Of a stretch of 64,000 nt of DNA, positions 1-11,469 are shown in pieces. The stretch is from Pollenia angustigena (lineage: Eukaryota > Arthropoda > Insecta > Diptera > Polleniidae): positions 218,840,208 to 218,904,207 of the forward strand of contig OV884058.1 of assembly GCA_930367215.1 (NCBI GenBank), written 5' to 3'. Each line of letters starts with the position of its first letter. Positions within the stretch are counted from its first letter, which is position 1. The position numbers and the translations under genes were made by a program. The notes below the pieces were generated by a model, which did not search any database, was not told where the DNA came from, and was given only the letters and a program-made list of their open reading frames with translations.

Positions 1-2590
1 TTTTTATAAAAAACTCGGAAAAATCGGTTCAGATCCAAAAAAGTTATGACCAAAATTAATTTTTTTTTTTAAATACCTACTTTCGGGAACCATAGATCTC
101 CCCGAGTCCAAGCTTTATAACTTAAGTAAATGGTAAATTTCTTCTTCAACACGTCGGTACATAACTCTGCCAAATCGGTTAAAAAATGGCAGAGTTATAA
201 CCGAAATACTGAATCCACAAAAATTACTCTTTTTTATAATTAACTTTGTTAAAATATATATTTACAAGTTTATATAAATGTTTATAGATAAATATAACTT
301 AAGTAAATGGTAAAATTCTTCCTTAACACGTCGGTATATAAAACTATCAAATCGGTTAGACAATGGGTAATTTATGAGCAAAATACTCAAAAAATGGGCT
401 AAAAAACATCAAAATTTTTATAAAAACCTAAATTTTAGGGCTGCTATACGTCCTATGGATATGACTTATATACCAAAATATCTGAAATTTCTTGTAGAAC
501 ATATTTTATAAAAAACTCGGAAAGATCGGTTCAGATACAAAAAAGTTATGACCAAAATTAATTTTTTTTTTTAAATACCCACTTTCGGGAACTATAGATC
601 TCCCCGAGTCCAAGCTTTATAACTTAAGTAAATGGTAAATTTCTTCTTCAACACGTCGGTACATAAATCTGCCAAATCGGTTAAAAAATGGCAGAGTTAT
701 AACCGAAATACTGAATCCACAAAAATTACTCTTTTTTTATAATTAACTTTGTTAAAATATATATTTACAAGTTTATATAAATGTTTATATATAAATATAA
801 CTTAAGTAAATGGTAAAATTCTTCCTTAACACGTCGGTATATAAAACTATCAAATCGATTAGACAATGGGTAATTTATGAGCAAAATACTCCAAAAATGG
901 GCTAAAAAACATCAAAATTTTTATAAAAACCTAAATTTTAGGGCTGCTATACGTCCTATGGATATGACTTATATACCAAAATATCTGAAATTTCTTGTAG
1001 AACATTTTTTATAAAAAACTCGGAAAAATCGGTTCAGATCCAAAAAAGTTATGACCAAAATTAATTTTTTTTTTAAAATACCTACTTTCGGGAACCATAG
1101 ATCTCCCCGAGTCCAAGCTTTATAACTTAAGTAAATGGTAAATTTCTTCTTCAACACGTCGGTACATAAATCTGCCAAATCGGTTAAAAAATGGCAGAGT
1201 TATAACCGAAATACTGAATCCACAAAAATTACTCTTTTTATACCCTTCACCGAAGGTAAAAGGGTATATATAACTTTGTCATTCCGTTTGTAATTTCTAC
1301 AATATTGATCCTACACCCTATAAAGTAGATATATTCTGGGTCCTTATGAAAAGCGAAGTTCAAATCCGGTTGTCCGTCTGTCCGTCTGTCCGTCTGTCCG
1401 TCTGTCCGTCTGTCCGTCTGTCCGTCTGTCCGTCTGTCTGTTGAAATGGGTTTTCCGAAGCCCTCAGATATGATGGGAGCTTCGTTGGGGTATCTTTCTG
1501 TCAGGTATTCTTATTATAATTTTGCTATTGAAATTCAGCCAGATCGGTCCACAAATGGCTGAGATATGAGCAAAAAACCACGACTACCTCTAATTTTTCC
1601 CAAAAATCCCTTGTGGTTGTTGTATTTTTATTACTTTTTGCTGTATATCTGGTGAACGGAAAAAGCCAAATCTTCCAAACTAGGTACACAAAATTAGGTT
1701 GCCAATACACACCATCCTACAAAATGTGGGCGGGATTGGAGAAGTGGGCGTGGTACCTCCCGTACAAAAAAAATTAAAAATTTTATAAAAACCTAAATTT
1801 TAAGGCTGCCATATGTCCTATGGATATGATTTATATACCAAAATATCGGAAATTTTTAGTAGAACATATTTTATAAAAAACTCGGGAAAATCGGTTCAGA
1901 TACAAAAAAGTTATGACCAAAATTTAATTTTTTTTTTTTTTAAATACCCATTTTCGGTAACCATGGATCTTCCCGAGTCCAAGTTTTATAACACAAACAA
2001 ATGGTAAATTTCTTGCTTAACACGTCGGTATATAAATCTGTCAAATCGGTTAAAAAATGGCTGAGTTATCAGCGAAAAACCACGACTACCTCTAATTTTT
2101 TAAACAAATCCCTTGTTGTTGTTGTATTTTTATTACCTTTTGCTGTATATCTGGTGAACGGAAAAAGCCAAATCTTCCAAACTAGGTACACAAAATTAGG
2201 TTGCCAATACACACCATCCTACAAAATGTGGGCGGGATTGGAGAAGTGGGCGTGGTACCTCCCGTACAAAAAAATTAAAAATTGTATAAAAACCTAAATT
2301 TTAAGGCTACCATATGTCCTATATATGTCCAAAATATTGGAAATTTTTAGTAGAACATATTTTACACAAGACTCGGGAAAATCGGTTCAGACACAAAAAA
2401 GTTATGGCCAAAATAAAATGTTTTTTATTAAAATATCCATTTTTGGGAATCATAGATCTTCCCGAGTCCAAACTTTTTAAGTCAAGTAAATGGTAAATTT
2501 CTTCCTAAGCACCTCGGTATTTAAATCTTTCAAATCGGTTTAAAAATGGCTAAGTTATGATCAAAATACTGCAATCCCAAAAATTATTTT
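1..2590 (+). repeat. Tandem array of ~502-bp units (DINE-1-like interior)
   Basis: The motif ACACGTCGGTACATAA recurs near positions 150, 651 and 1154, giving a period of about 502 bp. The surrounding sequence is almost identical over the first two and a half units. After a DINE-1-like head at 1236-1440 the array resumes with a diverged unit, and the segment ending in GTGGGCGTGGTACCTCCC occurs near 1740 and 2242, again about 502 bp apart. The array is cut by the window edge. Short ORFs here are translations of the repeat and have no protein character. Confidence 0.85.
1372..1440 (+). repeat. GTCY microsatellite (GTCCGTCT)n of a mini-me/DINE-1 head
   Basis: About eight copies of GTCCGTCT follow the conserved block ACCCTATAAAGTAGATATAT. 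This pairing of a TA-rich core and a GTCY microsatellite is the hallmark described for dipteran mini-me/DINE-1 elements. The same head without the expanded microsatellite is at 2594-2735, and an inverted one is at 43354-43518. Confidence 0.85.
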
Positions 2591-2593
2591 TTT

Positions 2594-3406
2594 TATACCC
2601 TTCACCGAAGGTAAAAGGGTATATATAACTTTGTCATTCCGTTTGTAATTTCTACAATATTGATCCTACACCCTATAAAGTAGATATATTCTGGGTCCTT
2701 ATGAAAAGCGAAGTTCAAATCCGGTTGTCCCTCTACCCCCCCTCCCCCCCCCCCTTTCAATTGTTTACATATACTAGCATAACGCTCAATATGATTTTCG
2801 TTATCATCCTTCTATATTATTTCATCTATTTAACCAAATTATTTTAACAAATCGAAACTAGGAATTTTTGTGTGTTTTTTTGCTACTTAAAAACTCCCCA
2901 AAATGATAAAAGAAAACAAACACGCATACTTACATGCCACAAACTATTTTGGTGAATATGTTTCCATATTTCAGTTCTCAACTCAAATAAGTTTTATGGT
3001 TTACAACTTTGCTATTGTGGTGAACAAAAGTAATTACAACCCTACACAGTGAACATAAAACGGGCCATATTTCATTTTAATGATATTCAAACAACGTTCC
3101 TTCATAGTTTAGTTGTCTAGGGGGTTAAGTTAGAAACTGTGAGTTCTCTGGTTCGAATCTGGTCTTTTTAAAAGAAAATTTTTTTTTAATTTTTATTTTT
3201 TTATGTTCTAAAAACGATTTAAAAAAAATATTTACCAGTTTTCGCTTTTTAAATTTAATTTGTAATGGAGTTTAAAGTATTATAATTATGTATGTATACA
3301 TATGTAAAAATTATTTAGCTTTTGTCTAGTTGCTCTGTATTCTGCTCCCACAATGGTGAAGGGTATATAAGATTCGGCACAGCCGAATATAGCTCTCTTA
3401 CTTGTT
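2594..3406 (+). mobile_element. DINE-1/Helentron-like non-autonomous element
   Basis: It starts with TATACCCTTCACCGAAGG, carries the ACCCTATAAAGTAGATATAT core, and ends with GGTGAAGGGTATATAA, a hairpin (ATTCGGC, loop ACA, GCCGAAT at 3372-3388) and CTCTTACTTGTT. Short paired subterminal repeats plus a 3' hairpin fit the Helentron-associated (DINE-1) class. The middle (about 2740-3340) is AT-rich with no coding sequence. It directly abuts the tandem array at 1-2590, which is probably the expanded interior of the same family. Confidence 0.75.
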
Positions 3407-4649
3407 ATATTTAAAGTTGTGTGTTTATGAACCGATCTAAACAAAATTTAATGTATTCTTTGTTTTTGAAGATTTAATGTTAAGGGTGCATTCTGCCATG
3501 CATTTATATTAGTTTTTTTGAATCAAAGTGTGTATAAAGTCCTTAAATCCCATTACCTTTCATTTCTAATAGCTTTGGTAAATAGTTTCACTTTACCACC
3601 AATCCCAATAATATTATTTTCCAAAATGTTTGACTTTTAAATTGTTTATTTATCTAATATCCATTACTACTGTTTTTGGGGGTTTTTTTTATTCATCACC
3701 ATCTGGTTGTCGGATTTTTATGCAAAATAAGCTTTTCCTTTCACTTCTTTCAGAGCAGAATAATGAAATCCAACTAAAAATGTAAATTAAACAATGATAT
3801 ATTCATCCCTCCTCCATCTTTTACGGAGCCACTAAGCTGCAATAATAGCACAAAATGGTGGCAAAACATTCATTACATTTTGCACTTGACTGGTGCCTTT
3901 TATGCACTCACTTACAACCTGACTCATATAAATAATCAGCAACACTCACTCGCTATTCACCCACAACCAGTGTTGCCAGTTTGTGGGTAATTACCCGAAT
4001 TTGGTATAATTTTACCGGTCGTGGGTCGAGCGTGGGTAATTTCTCTTATGTGTAATTTAGGTATAATTTGAAATTTTTACTTCAGATGCCCAAATAAAAT
4101 CAAGATGCGATTCCAGTGATGACATTTATTTCATCTTAAATATTGTTGCTAAGAAATGCATATCCTTCTGAACCAAAGTCTCGGTTTCTTTTTAAGAAAC
4201 GACTTCAATTAATAAACATACATATATTTTCAAATGTTTGGTATGAATGTCGCAAGAAGGACCCTTAGATTTGGATAAAGACGACTATCATCACTATGAT
4301 AGAACCTGAAGTTTATTGAAAAAAGTTATTCAAACTAAAAACTTGTCTGGGGGATGATATGTTTCCAATATTGAAACATATAATTAATTTTATTAATTTA
4401 AAGGGTATTTTTTAAGACCATGAAACTTAAAATGGTAGACAACACAAACAAAATTAATTTTAATCGCAGATTGATATACGGCATAACCATTTAAAACTGA
4501 TTTAAAACAAATAGACACCGCGCCTGTCCTTGACGAAACGCATTGCAGACGTCCAATTTTGTTTCTCTTTTCGAATAAAATGAACAATGTTGAAATCCAG
4601 GACACCGAGGTCAAGCATGAATCTACATGATGATATGCCTGATCAAAAA

Positions 4650-4825
4650 GTGAAAACAGTATAACAGTTCGTTTGACAGCTAACCTTTCGTAAACTCTAT
4701 GGGGCTAAAAAGCATCCATGATAAAGCAATCAATCAAAAAGTGAAAACAGTATAACAGTTCGTTTGACAGCTAACCTTTCGTAAACTCTATGGGGCTAAA
4801 AAGCATCCACGATAAAGCAATGACA
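4650..4825 (+). repeat. 91-bp tandem duplication
   Basis: The block beginning GTGAAAACAGTATAACAG at 4650 is repeated at 4741 with one visible mismatch (CATCCATGAT versus CATCCACGAT). High identity implies a recent local duplication inside the hAT-type element. Confidence 0.85.
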
Positions 4826-4957
4826 AGGAACATTTACAATCTTCCCAAGATATATCAACCAAATGTGGAAGTTAAACTCATTATTTTAGCAGTTTTATTT
4901 TAATTTTTTCTTTAATTTTATTTTTTGTTAATTTAAATAAAAGTAACAGTTTGACTA

Positions 4958-5195
4958 CACAGAAAAAATAAAAATTGATTTCAATTAAAAAATTTGTGAT
5001 ATTAATTAAAAAATTAATTAAATTTGCACCAGTAAACAAATTAATAGTATCAATTAAACCAGTAAATAGTATTAATTAAACGTTTAATTTACTTGATTTA
5101 ACGTTTAATTCACTTGATTAAATTTTTAATTAAAACTGATTTTATTTTTGATTAATGCTTTAATTGGTGAACAATTTTGGAGAATTTTTTCTGTG
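4958..5195. mobile_element. TA-flanked MITE with CACAGAAAAAA ends
   Basis: Termini CACAGAAAAAA and TTTTTTCTGTG are flanked by TA on both sides (4956-4957 and 5196-5197), as in Tc1/mariner-type MITEs. The interior is built of AATTAA-rich repeats around ACGTTTAATT. A decayed relative lies at about 39858-40070. Confidence 0.7.
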
Positions 5196-5365
5196 TAATA
5201 TTGATCTTGTTTTAATGAGTTTGTTGTGTTTTTGCTTCTTTGTAAATATATTTTTATTAAATAAAACTTAAATTTTATATCAGGTGTAATTTCATTTAAA
5301 TCGGGTAATTTTGCTTCATCTCAAGTGTAATTTTGAATCTTGCTGGTGGTAACACTGCCCACAAC

Positions 5366-6428
5366 ACAATCTATACACTTCACTCCTGGTTAAGTTGTAA
5401 AATGGAAAACAAAGAGAGTAAAATGTCGGTTTTCTGTTTTGTATTTTACTGTTTGTTACGTGGTGCTTGTCAAGTTGACTCCTATTGTTGTTTTAGTGTT
5501 ATTGGCTGGTTATGGGGGGGGGGGGGGGGGGGGTTTGAAGAGGTTGTTCCAATGTGTGTGTGTGTTAATGGAAGTTTTTTGTGTGTTAATATTGCTTAAG
5601 CTTTATTAGCATTTTAGATTGTTAAAAGTCACTCAGACATTCATTTGAACGGAAATCAAAAAAGACAAATTAGACATTGTACATTTAACGCTTGATGTAA
5701 GCGATAAATGTCAAATAAATGTTTTTGTTTCGTGCGAATTCGCTTTCTAAGGAGTAAAAAATTGTAAGAAGTTTGAAGGAAGTCTTAAATAAAAACGTAA
5801 ATTTTTGTTAAAATAAAAGGGAAAATACTCAATTTGTTTGCTCGAACTATTTATAGTTTTTGGAAAGAGAAAATTTCTTTAAATATTTGAATTATGAGAC
5901 AATTATACAACGGTCTTAGCTGTTTTCGGAGAGTAGACTTTATATGGGGACTATGGTAAATTACGAATCGATCTTTACGAAATTTAATGGTATTATTTCT
6001 AGTCATATAGAACAAATTTGTGCAAAATCTTATATCAAGCCGTGCATTATACCACCATTTTTTAAAAACATTTGTTCAGGGGAATTGCAGATAATATTTT
6101 TTTAAAATTCTACAAAGCCCTTTTATTTGGTACCGAGTTTGCTTAAAAATACTTTTATTAAATGTAAAATGCATGTAAAGCGCAACTAGCTCTAAATTTA
6201 GTAACAAAAATAGGAAACATTTGACAACATGGGCCTTAAATAATTGAAGTAAAGGATACCAGTATACCGGCAATACTTCAGATTTTTCGATACATCTGTG
6301 TCGGCATTATTTTGCTGGCGATACGACGATACTATTTATATTTTTTTGGAGTATTTTTGAACAAACAATTTGTTTTTGTATGCATATTTTTTGCATAGCA
6401 ACTAAGAGAAATAACACATTAAGACATT
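5366..6428. other. Gene-free stretch with a G20 homopolymer
   Basis: I see no gene here. A run of 20 G residues lies at 5514-5533 inside a spurious ORF. The rest is AT-rich unique-looking sequence; small ORFs such as the minus frame at 6076-6273 show no domain. Confidence 0.6.
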
Positions 6429-7673
6429 CTTATTACCAGGGAAACCAGAAATATGCTCTAAAAAACACGTTTTATGCGCATTAAATATGCAGTAAAAACT
6501 TGAAAATATGCCCAGAAAATTGTTAAAAATATGCCCCAAAAAAATCAAAAATTTCTAGTATCACAACAAAATATTCAACAATTTAATAACAGTTCCATTT
6601 AATAAAAACAATCCTTATATTATAACCTGTAAAGCCCAAGCACTAAAGTATTTTCAAACGAATTTTCAAGATTTTACCCTATTTAGAAATGAAGAGCAGC
6701 CATCGCACAGAGGGGTGAAATCGCAAAAAATGGAGGTTAATTAAACTACTTATCCAATTTTAAAAATTCTTTCACTATTAGAATGCTACGTTATCACTGA
6801 GTGACATAGGCTATACATCCTTTGGAAAAGTGGGCGGTGCCGCTCCCCCTATTAAAAATCGCTCTAGCGGCCATAGTAATATACCGATTGTCATAAAACT
6901 TTCCCAATGTTGTACTGTTGATCTGCTAATAGCCCTTGGATATACTTGGTTATGATTGGATAAAGGGGCGGATATATCTCATGAACTATCAGAGGTATGA
7001 AGACGAGATTTGGTATATATGTTGATCCTACAGTATGAATTACATCCAAGGTGGAATAGGGCGGTGTCACGCCCCCTTTTAAAAAATAGCTCCGGCTCAG
7101 TCGGATTTTTTTTTTTTTTTTGAAAAAAAAGTAATAAAATTTTTACATAGTAATCAATTTATTTTTAATATAATTACGTAGACGCAAGGGGGAATAATGT
7201 ATCATATATGTTACTAAATTCGGGACTCAAAGTAGATATTAAAATTGTTCGATCATACACTGATGTGTCTGGTGAGCGTTTTGTTCAAAAATATAAATAG
7301 CTTCTATATGTTTATTATACCCACACCACAATAGTGGAGAGGGTATTATGCATTTGTGCTGATGTGTGTAACGCCTTTAAATATTGGTCCTAGACCCACC
7401 TTAAAGTATACCGATCGTCTTAGAATCACTTTCTGAGTCGAACTAACGATGTCCGTCCGGCTGGCTGGCTGGCTGGCTGTCCATGTAACCTTGTGCGCAT
7501 AGTACAGGTCGCAATTCTGGAGATAGTTTGATGAAAAATGCATGCATTTTTTAAAAAATAGGTCCACGAGGGGAGATAGGGGCAATTTCTGCCTCTAAAA
7601 CCGATTTTAATGAAATTTAAAACATAGATAGATCCATATCTATATGGACACATTAGCTATACATACCATTCTC

Positions 7674-7965
7674 AGTTACGTTACGATTCGCATCATCTTT
7701 GAAGAAGTACGGTCCAATGTTGCTACCAGCCCATAAACCGCACCAAACTGTGACTTTTTCTGGATGCATTGGTAGCTCTTGCAATGCCTCTGGCTGATCT
7801 TGACTCCAAAATCGACAATTCTGCTTTTTAACGTACCCATTCAGTGGGTCGATTAAACTGACCATAAAATGGAAGAAGCGCGCGATGAACTTTCTTAACA
7901 GAGCACGCCTTTTGATAATAAAATTTAATAATTTGCAAGCGTTGTTCGTTTGTAATTATAGACCA
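7674..7965 (-). pseudogene. Mariner-family transposase fragment
   Basis: The minus strand translates to a piece of an IS630-Tc1-mariner catalytic core. Recognisable features are LNGYVKKQNCRFWSQ, a MHPEKVTVWCGLWAG block that follows the first catalytic Asp region in this family, and IGPYFFKDDANRNVT. The first Asp segment itself is scrambled (SLIDPLNGYV). The fragment is nearly identical to 11990-12336 but lacks the C-terminal half present there. It is truncated at both ends and non-functional. Confidence 0.8.
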
Positions 7966-8018
7966 AACTAAAGATGTTTGACAGTGAAACAAAACGTGCG
8001 TCAGCTGTTTAAACCAGT

Positions 8019-8527
8019 GTTGCCAAAAAGCTAATAGCTAAAAAATCACCCGATACAATGCTCGCATATTTCAAAGATAATTGACTTCAATCGTACCAAA
8101 TAAACTTTATATTGAGCTACTTAACATGACTATGCATTCCGAAACTGTTCAAAACACGGCCACCCTACATGTGGTTCACGTTTTGATAGCGTCTTAAAGA
8201 ACTAAAAAAAATGTTTGTGAAAAACTTATAAAAGCATTCCAGGAGGATGAGTCTCTTTCCATCCTATGCTGTGATTGTGCTAAAGAAGAGGTCGAAAGAA
8301 ACCTTAGATCTTTTTATATATCTAGAGGTGCAGAATCGCATGTTTACTGGCGCAATGACATGTTATACCCAAACTTGAAGAAAACGGCGCAGAAATTCTT
8401 CAGTTTTCTAACGTGTTCTGTCGCTCCTAATTTCCACTACAGGTCTGGTTCAAACGGACTTGCGAAATCGTCTATCTCCACAAAAGTTAAGAATATTTTT
8501 TTCTTAACCAAAATCTTATTTATGGGC
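8019..8527 (+). pseudogene. hAT transposase relic (C-terminal dimerisation region)
   Basis: The sequence begins CAGTGTTGCCAAAAAG, a hAT-like terminus, then encodes from about 8240 a decayed hAT C-terminal dimerisation domain. Visible features are YWRNDMLYPNLKKTAQKFFS (8345-8404), followed by the SV..NF..RSG segment that corresponds to the SVPSE..FS.AG motif, then STKVKNIFFL. The usual catalytic parts are absent, so this is an internally deleted copy. A closely related copy is at 17877-18372 and a more distant one at about 58460-58710. Confidence 0.65.
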
Positions 8528-8890
8528 CGAATCGTAGGACCACGAGGGAAGATAGGGGAAATTTCTTCCTCTCAGAAACTATCAAACCGATTTCAATGAA
8601 ATTTAAAACCTAGATAGAACCATATCTATATGGACACAAAATGCATGCATTTTTTAAAAAATAGGTCCACGAGGGGAGATAGGGGCAATTTCTGCCTCTA
8701 AAACCGATTTTAATGAAATTTAAAACATAGATAGATCCATATCTATATGGACACATTAGCTATACAGTTTTTCAAAAATAGGACCACAAAGGGAGGTAGG
8801 GGGCAATTTCTGCTTCTCACAAACTTTCAAACCGATTTTCATGAAGTTTATAAGCATAGATAAATCTATATTTATATGGACACACAAGCA
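8522..8890 (+). repeat. ~120-bp internal tandem units of the DINE-1-like element
   Basis: Units carry the conserved string CCATATCTATATGGACACA (itself a near palindrome) and GGTCCACGAGGGGAGATAGG-like starts. Copies begin near 7555, 8537, 8658 and 8780. The units at 7538-7664 and 8641-8764 are essentially identical; the other two are diverged. Confidence 0.75.
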
Positions 8891-9077
8891 TGATGTGTTT
8901 TCAAATACTGTGGTGTAGGGTATCATATGGTCGGGCTTGAACGACTATACTTTCTTACTTGTTATAAGACATGTGTTTCTTACCTGCTATTGTAATAAAT
9001 ATGCCCGTCGTCATCTGTATCATGATTTGTGCCTTCTGGTGCCACGTTTGTCAAAACTGAAGACGAAACTAGTAGGT

Positions 9078-9371
9078 CTACTGCTGATTTTGGAAGTTGG
9101 TGGAATTTTTTTTTGGCAATTTTGCTTTACCAGATAGGATTGGATCTGAACTTAGTAGGCACCTATTTAATATGTCCTCCCGACTACATTTGCCAGAAAA
9201 ATGTTCTCTGTAGTTTTTAAAATCTTTGTTTCGGGCTTCCTCAGACAGTTCACAGAACGGTTGTGGCGCGAGCGAAATGATTTCTGGGCCATGTATTAAA
9301 AACTTATGCAGGGTTGGAGGCATGTTAAACCACTTACTTCTTACCAAAAAGTCGAGCTGTATTCTGAGCAA
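9078..9371 (-). pseudogene. Fragment of a transposon-associated arthropod protein
   Basis: This 97-codon minus ORF contains PPTLHKFLIHG, then LSEEARNKDFKNYREHFSG and KCSREDILNRCLLSSDP. I recognise this pattern as a protein family multiplied in arthropod genomes (aphids, beetles and others), which I associate with DNA transposons, but I cannot name the superfamily. The conserved part spans residues 19-75. The ORF is short relative to those proteins and upstream exons are missing, so it is a relic. It sits inside the possible TIR element 6695-10042. Confidence 0.5.
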
Positions 9372-10191
9372 ATACTCTAAATTTTTCTAACAAAATTTTT
9401 ATAACACACAGTTGCCAACTATATACAAAAACAAAAATTTTAACAACGAAAACGAAGACAAAGCAAACAAAAGAAAAGAACTGATGTTCTTTGGTTAAGT
9501 GACTATTTTCACAATTAATTTAATAAAAAAAATTTCGCGCAAAAACGCTCAACATGTTATTACTGAATATGAAAGCCTAAGAACTGAAGTTTCTTAACAA
9601 ATTAATATTCTAACGCCAACTAACACCATTCATATTTAAATATCCACGAATATTTTGAAAATAGCCAAAATTGAGACATATTTGTTTTAAAAAAATTTTT
9701 AAAAATATTTCTACACAACTTTTATTAACACAATTATTTTTAGAACAACGCTAACATTCCATAGTAAAAGTATTACTTTTGACTTGCGACAAAACTATAT
9801 ATTAAGCGTCGAAATATACCGAATTTCAATTAATACTATTGTGCGCGAATAGCTCAAAAATTACTTAACTTTAATACAATGCAGCTTGGCAAGTAAACAA
9901 CATATGACATTGAAATTTTCAGTAGTGATGTAGAATTTTATATACTGTAATCGGTTACTAAATATTTTTCAAAAAAACAAATTTTCCTTTTTCAATTAAT
10001 ATCCATTTTTTTGGATTTCACCCCTTTGTGCATCGGCTCTAAAAAACAAAGATATGTTAAGAGGTTAAAATGCATATAAGAGTTATTTTTGCCGAATACT
10101 ATCTAGATATTGACATCCATATGATTTGTTTTTTGTCTTAAAGGGATTTAAGGGACGGTCACTAAGTTGTTTATTAATTTTAACAATTAAA

Positions 10192-10788
10192 AAAATGAAG
10201 GGCACACACATACTATCACATTTATGCTTGTGTTGACGAAATAACAACAAACCCTGCAAATAATAGGACCAGTCCAAACACGCGTGTAAAGAGTAGTCCA
10301 CAAGGGACCAGGACTAGTCCACAAGTAACCCAAACGTATGGAAAAAACCTGGTCTATTTAACATTACGATGTCCTAGGAGAGGACCATATAACCCACCTT
10401 TGGACCACTAAGGAGTAGTTTTAAAACTACTCCATGGTATATAACCCACCTTTGGACCAGTAAGGAGTAGTTTTAAAACTACTCCATGGTATACTCAAGA
10501 GGATTAGTTTTGAAGTCGTTTAAACACGAAAGCATGTCGTTAAAAAACGAAGACATGTCGTCTCACTACAAACACTTTTTAACAATGGCATGGTCCATGC
10601 TTGCATTACATCGGACTAGTCCATGGAGTAGTCCATTTTATCAAAATGGGTCAGGTGTTCCAATTTTATTTGCAGGGAAGCAACAGCCGAACACAAAGAA
10701 GTTTATAGTGTACATGTGTCGACGTCGCACAAGCAGCATTTTTATTCCTATGCACGCGTACATAGGATTTGCAAATGTGCCCGTCACT
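10192..10788. mobile_element. Small hAT-type MITE, copy split by another MITE
   Basis: Its outer parts match the intact 169-bp MITE at 21653-21821 (GCTTGTGTTGACGAAATAAC at the left; ACGCGTACATAGGATTTGC and GCCCGTCACTG at the right). The left end is slightly decayed (TGAAGGGCAC) and the TSD is not clear. It is interrupted by the 10252-10677 element. Confidence 0.7.
10252..10677. mobile_element. 426-bp TIR element rich in AGTAGTCC palindromes
   Basis: It begins CCCTGCAAATAA and ends TTATTTGCAGGG, and its absence from the paralogous site at 21680 defines its borders. The duplication at the junction is at most 2 bp (AA). Internally a 52-bp unit is duplicated (10389 and 10441), and each copy contains a perfect 22-bp palindrome centred on TTTTAAAA (GGAGTAG arms). 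Many GGACTAGTCC-like motifs flank it. Confidence 0.75.
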
Positions 10789-11469
10789 GATTTAAAAGGA
10801 AGTTAAAGCTTTTTATAGATGGGACTTTTGGGCAATTGCGAACTGACTCGAAAATAATTTAATTTGCAGTATAATAATTTGGCGAATTTTATCTTGATAC
10901 CAACAAAATAAGATGGTTTACGGACATAGAGTCTAGTTTGGAAAGAAGTTTTTATTGGGAATATGTAAAGATATAGACCGATTCTCACCATTTACATAGA
11001 CTTCGTTCTAAGTACAATTCAAATGTGTCTACCAAATTTGTCAAATTAACATTAGGGTTGGCCAGACGCCCAAAATTTCGTAAAAAAAATCTGCGAAATC
11101 TCTTGCAAGCATCTAAAAAATGTATCAAAATATGCCTCAAAAAGGCAAAATATGCGCTAAAAACTGAAAAAATGGTTCAAAAACGTCTTTTAACTAAATT
11201 ATGCAAAAAATACTGCAAACGGTAAAATAAGCACTAACAACTCGATGCCAAAATTCATAAAAAGCCCTAAAACGGATAAATATATTGTTTCTGCCTTCAT
11301 CGGTCGCACAAGGAAACACATGCATATTTTTTGTTTTCCTGCTTATTACATATGTATGAATCAATGGATATGAAGAATAGTCCCAAAATTTAGCGGCTGA
11401 CTTAGCATTAGCTATAAATAAAAGACTTGAGGCTTTAGAAGATACCGTTATCGTACCTATTGTTTATCT

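Larger units (their letters stand above)
3968..5357. mobile_element. hAT-type non-autonomous transposon, 1390 bp
   Basis: Left end CAGTGTTGCCAG and right end (reverse complement) CAGTGTTACCAC form short terminal inverted repeats. Both are flanked by the identical 8-bp duplication CCCACAAC (3960-3967 and 5358-5365). An 8-bp TSD with CAGTG termini is characteristic of the hAT superfamily. No transposase is recognisable; a 73-codon minus ORF at 4393-4614 has no motif I know. The element contains a 91-bp tandem duplication and a TA-flanked MITE. Confidence 0.85.
7316..8963 (+). mobile_element. DINE-1-like element, second subfamily, interrupted
   Basis: It starts TATACCCACACCAC, has a GTCCGTCCGGCTGGCTGGCT microsatellite near 7450, and ends with GTGGTGTAGGGTATCATATG, a hairpin-like GTCGGGCTTGAACGAC and TTTCTTACTTGTT. 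Its interior consists of ~120-bp units. A mariner-plus-hAT composite (about 7674-8525) has been inserted between two nearly identical copies of one unit (7538-7664 and 8641-8764). Confidence 0.7.
6695..10042. mobile_element. Possible TIR element with ~45-bp imperfect ends
   Basis: The segment at 6695-6755 and the reverse complement of 9985-10042 share GAGGGGTGAAATC-type sequence followed by AAAAAATGGA and ATTAA over roughly 45 bp with scattered mismatches. This suggests the two termini of one element inside the 6437-11341 hAT. I could not find a clear target duplication. A relic ORF at 9078-9371 lies inside and could belong to it. Confidence 0.45.
6437..11341. mobile_element. hAT-type transposon, 4.9 kb, filled with nested repeats
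   Basis: Left end CAGGGAAACCAGAAATATGC and right end (reverse complement) CAGGAAAACAAAAAATATGC are flanked by the identical 8-bp duplication CTTATTAC (6429-6436 and 11342-11349). Both subterminal regions are studded with AATATGC motifs (6450-6540; 11130-11340), a usual arrangement for transposase binding sites in hAT ends. No hAT transposase of its own is recognisable. The length is inflated by a DINE-1-like element, a TIR element and MITEs inside it. Confidence 0.85.

Noticed and set aside
3120..3170. Possible tRNA-like sequence (TTCGAATCTGG near 3152)
   Set aside because: A B-box-like string is present but no cloverleaf or acceptor stem can be built around it.
5333..5599. 88-codon plus ORF
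   Set aside because: It runs through a 20-base G homopolymer and crosses the end of the hAT-type element; composition-driven.
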